Below are positions 11,744 through 21,800 of a stretch of 64,000 nucleotides of DNA, one piece after another. Positions within the stretch are counted from its first letter, which is position 1. Each line of letters begins with the position of its first letter. A program made the translations under genes and the position numbers. This stretch comes from Avena insularis (Eukaryota; Streptophyta; Magnoliopsida; Poales; Poaceae), in assembly GCA_023614405.1 (NCBI GenBank), contig CM042689.1:332730305-332794304 (forward strand), written 5' to 3'. Under the pieces are notes generated by a model that ran no database searches, was not told the DNA's origin, and saw nothing but the letters and a program-made list of their open reading frames with translations.

Positions 11744-12553
11744 CTACTCCTCCGCATCAACCTCCTCGTCAACAAGTGTAAGACCTGCACTCTCCATGGC
11801 GGTCTTGTACTCATCAACACTAGTAGTCAAGGCCTCTATCTTGGCCCTAAGAGCCCTCTTCTGTGAGCGAAGCCTCTCAATCACTCCCTATTGATGCTCG
11901 AGCTCGAAGTCCTTGGCCTCTAGCTCTACATTCATCTCCCGGATCCTCTTTTTCCTGTCTTGGACTCTTTTCTCTTGGCTCTTGAACTTCCTGTCCTGGC
12001 TCTCAAACTTGGCCTCCATTTCCTTAACTATCTTGTCTTGCTCCGCGAAGAGCTTGTCCTTCTCACGAAGCTAAACCTGGAGCTCGTCATTGCTAAGCAT
12101 GACTTTGGTCCTATCAGTATCTAAGTGCCTAATAAGAACCTCTAGATCCTAAAGATACAGATGAATTGGCTCCACCGTCTCTCTAGCAGCATCCTCGAAC
12201 TCAATAGCCTCACCCTCCTCGTCGCGTCTCCCGAAGGGGTGAAAGTAAAGACCTCTAAGCTCTCTGGAGTGTCTCCCTACCAAGCGCCCAAGTAACTCCT
12301 GCATGACTACATCTAGGCCTTTCTCCTTGTCGTCATGCATCATCTTGAAAGTGATGGTCTCCGTGATTGGCTCTGCCTAGCGTCCGGGCTGAGTAACTCT
12401 GAAGCCCCAAAGGTCCTTCCTCTCAAACTTGGTGAGGGGAAGCGTCATGATGCTAGGAAGTGGAAGGTTGAGAACGCTAGTGAGATCAATGAGACGAGTG
12501 CCAAAACAAGTTCCCTTGAACTCCTCGGCCGTGTTGATAACAACATTAGGCAT
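11744..12553 (-). pseudogene. Accessory ORF 2 of element C (270 codons, four TAG stops)
   Basis: One continuous minus-strand frame from an ATG at 12553 to a stop at 11744-11746. It is interrupted only by TAG codons at 12377-12379, 12149-12151, 12071-12073 and 11888-11890. The N-terminal half appears globular, with motifs such as GLYFHPFGRRDEEGE. The C-terminal half is a strongly predicted coiled coil by eye, with repeated Glu-Lys-Asp and Lys-x-x-x-x-Gln-Asp-Arg-Lys patterns. A similar GRR-type segment after a LARLCG-like helix occurs in the A/B accessory ORF, so the two may be homologous. It lies between accessory ORF 1 and gag. No known function. Confidence 0.6.
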
Positions 12554-12765
12554 CTATTTTTATAAGATAGAGAAAAGTTAGAATCAACATCAATAGAGAA
12601 AAATCACAAGACAAAATAACACAAGCATATCTTTTATAGCAAACACACAAGTCATGGCATACACAAATCCATTACAAGCATCAAAGGTTCAACATAACTT
12701 AGACAAATTTTTGGAAATAAAAACGATAAGTGTGGTGGTCCAACTAACGAAGTACATTACAACTC

Positions 12766-13263
12766 TCACTCACTAGACAAAATAGCTATCAAAGCATCCT
12801 TAGTAGCCATCTGTCTATCTTGCTCACAAGACTCCCAAATTAATTCTATGATGTCTCCCCTTAGTTGTTGGTTGGTAGTCTCTAACTCTTGGGTATGCTT
12901 CTTTTCTTCTCTAAGGTCATTTTGAGTGTTGAGCATTCTGCACTTGATTCTATCACCAAGTTCCTTGATAGCATTCCATGCTGCATTTCTTATAGAGTCA
13001 AAGAATGTGGTGTGCATTTCTGAGTTGGTGACCATGCAGAATCCTGACTCCTTGTGGTTGTCTTCCTTGTTTTTGTACAAGTGAAGTTGCACCCACCAAT
13101 ACTCCTCTCCTTCATCCATCACAGGGAAACCTTTGTACACAGCTGCACCATGTATCCCCATGGTAACCATAATGTTTTTTAGGGCTTTGGGAAATTCAGT
13201 CTCACACTCCAAGGTCATGGTCATGAGTGGTCCCTTCCTTACGGCTTCATTGATGGAGTTCAT
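12766..13263 (-). CDS. Intact accessory ORF 1 of element C, 165 aa, upstream of gag
   Basis: This is an uninterrupted ATG-initiated frame and the first ORF after the primer binding site. The N-terminal 95 residues look globular, with a WWVQLHLYKNKED strand-like segment followed by a helix FDSIRNAAWNAIKELGDRI. The C-terminal third is rich in Glu, Gln, Lys and Leu and probably forms a coiled coil. It has the same order of elements as the accessory ORF of A/B (hydrophobic Trp-containing strand, then a helix with an Ala-x-x-x-Ala-x-x-x-Leu pattern, then coiled coil). I infer they are related, but no alignment was computed. There is no reverse transcriptase, protease or zinc-knuckle motif. The role is unknown; candidates are an RNA-binding or capsid-accessory protein. 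No host gene is recognisable in it. Confidence 0.6.
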   Translation of the reverse strand: MNSINEAVRKGPLMTMTLECETEFPKALKNIMVTMGIHGAAVYKGFPVMDEGEEYWWVQLHLYKNKEDNHKESGFCMVTNSEMHTTFFDSIRNAAWNAIKELGDRIKCRMLNTQNDLREEKKHTQELETTNQQLRGDIIELIWESCEQDRQMATKDALIAILSSE

Positions 13264-13400
13264 CTACAAATAGAGATGTGAAAGAAGATTAGAAAAGTTT
13301 ACGAGAAGAAAAAGACAAGTGTAGAAATTTTTCAAAGTGTTGAATTTTTTTCCTTAGTGGTTTCTAATCCAATCCTAGGGTCATAATCCTATAGGCAACA

Positions 13401-13418
13401 CAGTGCTCTGATACCATC
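13401..13418 (-). other. Primer binding site of element C
   Basis: The minus strand reads GATGGTATCAGAGCACTG directly after the LTR. The TGGTATCAGAGC core matches the complement of the initiator-Met tRNA 3' end. Confidence 0.8.
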
Positions 13419-16400
13419 TGTAAGATCCCACCTTTATAAAGGTAAAGATCCCTGTGATTGCAATGCTAGTCCCTGGATCAATTGCTAGCATCCACAGTTT
13501 AAGATGTAGTACACAGAAACAAAGGTCATTATTACATCGTCATTCCAGAGATAACATAGTCTTTTACAACTCCATAGCCATAGGCTAGTACAAGAGTTTA
13601 ACTTAACAATATAAATAAAAGTCTTCATCTTCATGTGCCACAGGCAAGCATGTTGAGTGTAGACTCATAACCCCTAATCATCATCAGAGTAACCTGCAAC
13701 ATCACAAGTTATAGCCACAGTGGGTCAATACATTGGAATAGTATTGGCAAGTGATACCTTAGTAGAATATTAGCATCTAGTTACTACATGAATTTGGCTA
13801 AGTGTAGCTTAGGTTTGCTTTGCTCAAAATATGTTTTACCTATCAGTTGAAAACACTAAGTTTTTCTTTGACAAAAACTTTCCCAAGGAACCACCAATAG
13901 AAATTGTTGAACCTTCACCCTTGTTCAACCACAAGTTTTAACTTAGAAAATTGGGATAAGGAGATTCTTGATAGCTTCCATGTCTTGATGCTCAAATTGT
14001 CCAATACCAAGGACATGGCTGAGTACTTAGTTTCTTCCATCTGCAGAGGTTGTGCACTTTCCCCACAAAACTTGATTTTCACCAAGACAAGACCTTTCAG
14101 AAGACTTCCCTTAGACCAAATGGACGCGTTCCAACCTATCATCCCACTACCACCAACTGTCCAAATGGCTAAGTTATTGCAACCTATATGATCCAGGCAG
14201 AGCCCATAATGCCATGTGGTTGCACTAGAAGCTTCTTAACATTTGGCATCTCAAATCCCTTTGTTCCTGGGTGGCAATCCACAAGTGAGATACACAAGGT
14301 AAACCATAGAAATGGGCCTTGTGTAACCACTCAACACAAACCATTCTTTCCATTCCACCCAGGTGTTTCATTCACTTAGTTGTTTTATTAAGCAAAACAT
14401 AAGTCAAAGACTTAGAAATATTTCTCATAGCATGAATAATATAATCCACCCTTGGTTACTACTAGCTAGGCTAAGCATGGCAATAGTAAGTATATTAACT
14501 TAGAGGAAATTCTAACAATTCTACCACTACTAGGATTTCCCAAGCATAGCATATAGATACTTAGCAAAATTATTCATGCAAGCCCTATGCAAAATATTTA
14601 TAATGCATAGTCAAAATATTGGGATAAAACATGAAGCACCACTTGACTTGGTAGTTGGGGGAGTAGCAACAATCCTCACAATCACGGTCACCACTAGCAC
14701 CAAGATCTACACATAAAATGATAGCACCAAATTCACATATCAAATTTAAACAAGAAAAAATATATGAATGCATGCAAATGCTATGTGATGATTTTTCTAA
14801 ATCAAACAAGACAAGTGGAACAGTAGTGAATCATAAACAGAACAAAAACTCACTAAATAAGCTTTATTTAGTCTTTAAAACATTTTTCAAATAGTTTCTA
14901 TACTCAAAATAAGCCTACACATGTTTCTGCAAAAACCACAATTTTAACAGATTCAATTCATTAAACAAAGTGTATGGTTGGATAGAATTCTTTCTCCTGA
15001 TTCCAATGATATAAAATTTGCAAAATTTGGACATGTGGATCAAAAGTTATGAATTTTGCAAGTTTGAACAACTAATAGATCTAATTCTAGATTTTAAATT
15101 TAAAACACAGACACGCGGCGTGTTCTGATTGGTTGATACCGATTTGCGCGGATCACGCTTCCGTGCCGTTGGATCTTACGCACCAGATCTAAAGAAAACG
15201 ATTCGATCAGATTCTAATCTGCACCCTACGATCTAGATCAAACGGCGCTCGCTTACTCGACCATAGTCTGGCGGCGCTGGCGGTGGCGATGCGGCAGCGA
15301 CGCTCTGCCAGTGGTGTTCCGGTGATCTCAGAGGGGGCTGGGGTTGGCAGAGGCTCTTACCGGACTCGCGAGGACTCGAGGATGCTCAAGGTGTTGTCGG
15401 TGTGGGTGGGGGCGTGCTGTAGAGGTCGCTGGGGCTCGTCGGAGTTGTGGACGATGTCGGGTTCTTGCAGACGATGATGTTGCCGATGATATGGACCGCC
15501 CTAACACAAACCAAAGGCTTCAGTGTGTGCACAACAATCTGGCAATCATGATAGGGTCAGGAAGAAGGCAAGGGATGGTCGGGTTTTACCTAAATCGTTC
15601 ACCGGAGTTATCTGCGCTCACGCTTCTTTGAGGTGGACAGCGACTGACACAGGTCATCTGGCAAATCAGAGACATTAGAAGAAGCACAGACACATGGTGA
15701 ACTCGACAGGGTCAAGCAGAAGGCGAGGGGCGCTCGAAACTCACCGGAATCAGTCGCCGGAGCTTCTTGGTGCTTTGTGGCAAGCGAGAATGAGAACTGG
15801 CGGCGCTCTGGGTCAGTGTTGGGGAAATTGCCGCGAGGGAGAGGGGATTAAGTAGCCGGAGCAGGGGCGAGGATTGCACACGAAATCAACGGCATTTAAT
15901 CGATTTAAGACACGGCAGTGAAGGAGGAGGAAGAAACGGCGAGGCCAGGTCGTGGGCGGGGTTTGGGGCCGAAGATGACGGGGCAGGTGGGTCCGGGGCG
16001 TCAGTAAGAGGGGGTGCTCGCGCGGGTGAGAATCAGAGGGAGAGGGGACTGGCCCGGGTAGGCTGGTTCTATTGTTGGGCCGAAATGCTGGCGCCAGCCC
16101 ATTTCTATTTCTTTAATCTTTTTCTATTTCTATTTTGATTTTCAAAAACCAAATTCAAATGAGTTTGAATTCAAACCACTTCTGGATTTTTGTAAAGTGA
16201 AACTAGTACACAATTGGCTACAGAACAATGTTGTACACTTGAAAATGCATTGGCACATTGGAAGTTTAAAATAAACTATGCCTTTATTAATTTCTTAGTA
16301 AAGACATAAAAATGGTTTTAAATTTATACTTTTGTTTTGAAATCATTGTCCAAGCCTTGTAAAACATCAATCAACCATAGGATCAAATATCTTTGGTTTA

Positions 16401-16570
16401 AAACAAATAATCTCATACTAGAGAGTAGCATTGGGCCAATGCCTTGCTTACATAAAATAATAGACTTTCAAATGCTTCTGTTTTGAAATGACATTGAAAA
16501 TGATCCTAAAATGATTATGAATGCATGGATTATATGCAAACTTTGAAATCATGAATTTTGGGATGTTACA
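13419..16570 (-). repeat. 5' LTR of element C
   Basis: The termini on the minus strand are TGTAACATCCC (at 16570) and GGGATCTTACA (at 13419), followed by a primer binding site. The 3152-bp body contains AT-rich and GC-rich blocks with no supported gene. Only its first bases resemble the A/B LTR. Confidence 0.8.
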
Positions 16571-16719
16571 CTTACTAGGGACTCTTTTATGTTTACAAAA
16601 CACACAAGTATTAATGTTTCCTGTTAATACAATAATAGCATGGGATGTAAACATTTATCATAAACACAAAAATATAATAATAACCACTTTATTATTGCCT
16701 CTTGGGCATATCTCCAACA
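16571..16719 (-). repeat. 5' end fragment of a BARE/Angela-like copia LTR
   Basis: Read on the minus strand from 16719 it starts TGTTGGAGATATGCCC and continues with AAGAGGCAATAATAAA, the well-known start of this copia LTR group. Only 149 bp remain before element C's LTR begins at 16570, so C probably inserted into or recombined with this LTR. The fragment itself abuts the LINE at 16720. Confidence 0.75.
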
Positions 16720-17800
16720 CCGCTCTCCCCTATCTCTTCATCATTGTTGCGGATGTCCTTCTACGCCTAACCTATAATGCGTTCAACCTCGGGGGTATGT
16801 GTATGACACTCTTATTATCTACATAGCGGGGGTTGGGGCTGATTCCCACCTCAAGCTTGTGCTTGATGACTTCACGGCGACCACTGGGCTCACCATTAAC
16901 TTTCATAAATCATGCTTTATTCCCATGAATGTCCTTCCCTCAAACTCGGCTCTTATGGCATCTTCTCTGGGATGACTCATCTCCTCCTTCCCTCAGCCCT
17001 ACCTCGGTATCCCACTATCTCCCACAAATCTCCCCATCTCCGCCTACGCCTCCATTATCCTCTCCTTCGACAGCCGCCTTTCGGGTGGCATGCTCTTCTC
17101 CTATCCTCGGAGGGGACGCCTCGTATTGTGCAATGCCATGCTGAACAATCTTGCTACCTACTATATGTGCTCGTATTTGCTTCCACAGGCTGTGATCGAA
17201 AGTATTGGCAAAAGGAGGCGCACTTTCTTCTAGACTGGTAAAGATTCTTGCTCGAGTGATCGTTGTCTAATCGCTTGGGATAAAGTTTTGTTGGCTAAAT
17301 AGGAGGGTGGTTTCGATGTTAAGGATCTCCACCGGCAGAACATGTGCCTCCTTCTAAACTTTGTCCATCGACTCCACCAGACTGACTCGCTTCCATGGAA
17401 AGATTGGTTCCAGCAACACTCAGGGTGTGACCTCGGTGATGTGGCCTCTTCTCTCTCCTTCCTTGACCGGATCGTGCAGGAGTGCCTCCCGCTATACCGT
17501 TACATCTCACGTGCCAGCGTCGTGAGTGGCTCCACCACCTCCTTCTGGCTCGACGGGTGGCTCCCCGGCAGGCCGCTTGCGCATTGGTATGATGCGCTCT
17601 TCTCGCATGTTACCAGGCCCAACGCGACAGTGGCCACTATGGTCGCATCGGGCCTCTCGCTTTAGCCTCGTCTCTCCTCCGTTTCTACGAGAGAGCTAGG
17701 CATCGTCCAGGGCTATGTTGACTCTATCGCCCTCATCGAAGGACAAAATCTCTGCTTCATCAACTCTCCTGCTGCTCCCCCGTTCAGCTCCCATGAGGCT
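16720..17800 (+). pseudogene. L1-type LINE reverse transcriptase remnant, part 1
   Basis: Translated pieces show the end of the RT palm and thumb (for example TTGLTINFHKS near 16880). A zf-RVT region follows, with SGSTTSFWLDGWLPGRPLAH at about 17525-17585. Frames change several times and stops are present, so it is non-functional. Part 2 (31751-31950) and part 3 (33319-33690) continue the same protein beyond two later insertions. The 5' part of the LINE is missing, and the left boundary is the BARE-like LTR end. Confidence 0.8.
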
Positions 17801-20800
17801 TGTCAACACCCGGATTTTTAATCCCAGATGCCTGTTATGCCATACATCGCAATCCCAGGATTACCATTTTTGCGAGACATAACATATTTGGATATCACAG
17901 TACATCATCCATTACAAACCATACATAAGGTCTTACACAAATAAGGATCTCATGATCCAGTTCTTAATACAACTCAAGCAGTGGAATAACGTAATAGTAA
18001 CGATAGCGTAGGCGAAGCTCCATCTTCAGGGTCACAGGCAATGCTGACGATGGGAGATGATCCTAGTTGTTGTAACCTTCCTGCAGTCCGTCATCCTGAT
18101 ACTCCTCTTCATAGTCTGGCCACGGGAATAGCCAGGGACAAAGCCATGAGTACTCTTGAAGTACTCGCAAACTAATACTAACAAGTTAAGGGGGTTTTGT
18201 ATTAGGATACTAAGCTCTAGGGTTGTTTTGCAAAAAGCCAGATTTACCTCTACTAAGTTCAAAAGCAAAGAAAGCTAGTTGGAAGTTTTATAACACCTAA
18301 ATGGGAACTTTCATTTCATGTCACAACTCTATTGTGGTCAAGTCAAAGTCACAATTCATTTCACAAGTTGTTTTGAAAACATCTGACGATAGAATAGTAT
18401 GGCCACTCCAACTGTCCATAACCGCGGACGTGGCTATTCGAATAGTTTGACACTCTGCAGAGATTTTACACTTTCACCTCAACATTCGATACATCCGTCA
18501 GGAACAATCCTGAATTCACCATACTCAGTATGCAGATAATCAATCCTAACCTTTCAATTACACGCCCTAGTATAGGCACCTCTCCTGTGAGTTTGGCCTC
18601 CCAACCATGACCAGCGGTCATCTTGGGTACTGCACAGGTGGACAATCTTCAGAAGGTAGCCTCAGCTCACACCTTGGCCGCAAGGGAACCCATACTAAGG
18701 TATATAAATTTCTAGTCAAGCCCTACCCAATTTTTGGGTATTGTGGTTGTACGGTAAAATTGGAATGGTATCGCATCCAGACAACCATCAGTTTTATAAA
18801 GGGCTAAGGCTCATGCCTCAACATTTTCATCATCAAAATCATCTGATGTTCAAGAACGCATGTCCAAAACATTTCAATAGAATGACTCATCATTCTAAGG
18901 TTTTCATAGCCATTTTCACTAAGTAGTCCCATCTAAAGTTGATCAAGTTTGATGCTTAGCACTAGCATCTACAAGTGGGGGTAAAGACTAATGAGGGGTA
19001 ATAAATAGGTGTATCTGATCTAAGTAAATATCATTCCTCGGAATGACATCAAGATTATCCAACTTAGGCCAAATTTTATGCTCTGCACGCTAACTTCAAA
19101 TATCTTCTTAGAATCTATAGGTCACTAAGTAAACTCTAAGAGAAAGCTTTCATAAAGAAAATAAAGTATTAAGCTTGCAAGTAAAACTAGGATTGCGTAT
19201 CACAGGGTGTAAGCTTGCTAAGTTAATAGTTTGCTAAGTCAACTAGTAGTATTAGGCTTGCAATGTTGCAAGTATTGGCTTGCATAGATATCAGTATAAG
19301 CTTGCCTTGTGCAGAGCACTGGTTGAAGTTCTCCTCGGCTTCTTCCTCGTAGTATCCTCCTTCCTCCTCGTATCCTTGGTCGGTACTAGCGTCTATAAAT
19401 AAATATGAGGTACACAATCACCAAACAAGACTTAACTATTTCCAATTATCACTCAAAGGTTCACACTAGGTGATCTAACATCATCACTAACATTACAAGA
19501 TTAAAGCACTTGTCTTATTTATTTTAATTTGAGAAAAGTAATTTCTACTCATTGAAAAACTACTTAAGATTTAATATTCTCCAACTCAAACATGGGATCA
19601 TGTTGACACATGTCATCACCACATATTTTAGTACATGGGAATGTGATTTAAAGTGGTGTCACAATTTAATAAAGTTTAACCTTTTTATTTTAATTAAATA
19701 GAGTGACTAGAAATGCCTATGTGGCATTCTTTTATTACTTGAACATTATTTCTGCAAGTAAACCCATATGTTTTTATATATTCTGAAAGGTATGATCAAA
19801 TGTGATTTTTGAGAGTTGGAATCAACTCAAAAGCTCTTATGGTTGAATTTTGAAAAATGTTTGAATGCAGAAAAGCTTCTGCCTTGTTATTTTTACCATG
19901 GTTGATCTGTAAATCCAAATGGTTTCAATCCAACGGTCTTGGATTAAGCATTTCAGTACCTTTCTAAAAAAATAGTTTGATGCATTTTGGTTCAGTGAAT
20001 CGAGATGGGTTGATTTATGAATATATGTACAGAACTGTGTTTGAATTTAAATGAATAAAACTAAATTTGAATTGTTGGGTCGCACGGTAGGTTTTACTGG
20101 GTCGGCACACTGTGCACAGCGCACGCGAGGGATGGTTAACTGGTTGTACCCACACGTCAGTGAGACAGAGAGGGGTGAAGCGGTACGGGGCAATGTGAAC
20201 CCTGGATCTAGTTCTAATCGAACGGCTCTGGTTCATCGTCCACGTCGGGCAGCGCCGGCGAGACAGAACCCTAGCACGGCAGGTGGGGGTCGTGGGAGGC
20301 TCACCGGGGCTCAAGCGAGGGTCGGCGACGGGGACGAATGACGAAGTCGACGACGGCGGTTCTCCTGGTACCGACAGCTTCTCCTGGGGCGGCTCCAATC
20401 GACGGCTCCCTTCTCCTCCATAAGCGGCGGTCTCCGGCCAAATTCCAGCGATGCGCTGCTCGCCTTGCTCTGGGAGTGAGGTGTGGTGGTTCTGAGGGAG
20501 AGGGGAGTGAACTAGTGTGAACAAAACGAGCAGTGGAGGCCTCTATTTATAGTGGCTAAAGGTGCTGTGCTCCCTGGCGAAGCTCAACGGCATGGTGGAG
20601 AGACGTGCGGCGGCGCTGATCGGTCGGAACGCGTCGATGCTCTAGGCGGGTCCGACGGCGATTTTAATGGCGCACAGCATGCGTGGTCCACGCGGCGGCA
20701 AATAGGCATGTCTGCGGGGTTTCTGGGGTGGTGGTGATCACACACGCACGCGGCGAGGGCGGCGCGCGGTCTGTGGGTGCTGGTCGAGGGTGGCGCACTA

Positions 20801-21740
20801 GCGCACTCTCGGCTCGCACACAGAGAGGTTTGGCATGGTCTTGTCGTGTGGTCCAGGGGCTGGCAGTGCTCGTGTCCAGGACAGGGAGTGGCGGTGGATG
20901 GTGGGGTGCCTGCTAGACATGCTTGCTAGGCTTGGTGCTGCTCCTAGCTTGTTGTCGACAATGGGGTGGCAAGGTGAGGCTCGGCATGTTTGCCATTAAT
21001 GGCATTGTCTGGTTTACAGTGAGCTATAGGGGTTAAACAAGTTAGATGATCTACTGAGGGTGTAGAGTGAGCTAGAGAGGGAACAAGTTATGCCAATTTT
21101 ACTGCACACTATAGTGTTTGATGTTTGTTTGATTTGTATCTGCAAGGTGTTTAATGAAATGGCCGCAAGAACTTTGAATTTGAATTTTGGACTGAAACTT
21201 GGTGGGTTTGCAAGGCACATACTAGGGAGTGTCTGGTTAGTTGGATTAGTCAAGGGGCAATGGTTTGGTTGGGTTTTGAAAATGGGTGATCTTCACATAT
21301 GATAAAGATTCAATTTTGAATTGTGATTTGAATGAGGTTGCCAAATGTTTCTGTAAGTTTGAAAAGTGGGCTTTGATTCACTTTTACTTGTTCTAGCATG
21401 GGGTGAAAAGAATTTAGAAAGTTTCTGTTTGAAATCTTGGACTAGAAACACTCAAAGTGACCTAGTGAGCAAGATTGGCAAAAATGACTATTTGCTTTAT
21501 TTGATTTGTGTTGATTTTATCTTGATTTGTTTCTGCATGTAAATGTTTTATATGATGTTATTTTCCTATTTAAACCATTTCTTGCTATTTAAGTTAATCA
21601 TACAAGCTCATTCATGCATTTATCAAATCATCTCATTCACACATGCATTCATATGATTTTAATTAATCAAAGTTTTTGTTAACCCTAATTTTAGTGATTA
21701 GAGTTTGAGGATCATTGTTTTATATTTTTGGGATGTTACA
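17801..21740 (-). repeat. 3' LTR of element B
   Basis: 3940 bp with TG...CA ends, TGTAACATCCC and GTGTTGACA on the minus strand. It aligns along its full length with 27591-31750 with frequent transitions and small indels. It is preceded on the minus strand by a polypurine tract, which identifies it as the 3' LTR. Confidence 0.92.
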
Positions 21741-21758
21741 AACCTTCCCCCATTAAAC
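21741..21758 (-). other. Polypurine tract of element B
   Basis: The minus strand reads GTTTAATGGGGGAAGGTT immediately before the 3' LTR. This is a typical plus-strand priming site, and it supports the orientation. Confidence 0.8.
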
Positions 21759-21800
21759 AAAATCTCGTCCTGAGATTTGAAAAAGGAAGAAAAGGATTAC

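Larger units (their letters stand above)
11338..16570 (-). mobile_element. Ty3/gypsy element C, 5' half only
   Basis: A minus-strand retrotransposon with a 3.15-kb 5' LTR (13419-16570), a primer binding site, two extra ORFs (12766-13263 and 11744-12553) and the first residues of gag (11378-11513). Everything from within gag to the 3' LTR is missing, and the broken end abuts LTR H. It is not the same family as A and B, because LTR sequence and gag start differ. It shares the unusual layout of ORFs between LTR and gag. No target duplication can be paired because one side is lost. Confidence 0.75.

Noticed and set aside
11744..12553. TAG stops as programmed recoding or readthrough
   Set aside because: Four TAGs in one ORF, with A and B having different private sites that are sense codons in the other copy, are better explained by CAG decay. 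Only the TAG shared by A and B leaves a small doubt.
15283..15631. GC-rich plus-strand frames within LTR C
   Set aside because: Located inside the LTR of a minus-strand element; the similar GC-rich part of the A and B LTRs is noncoding.
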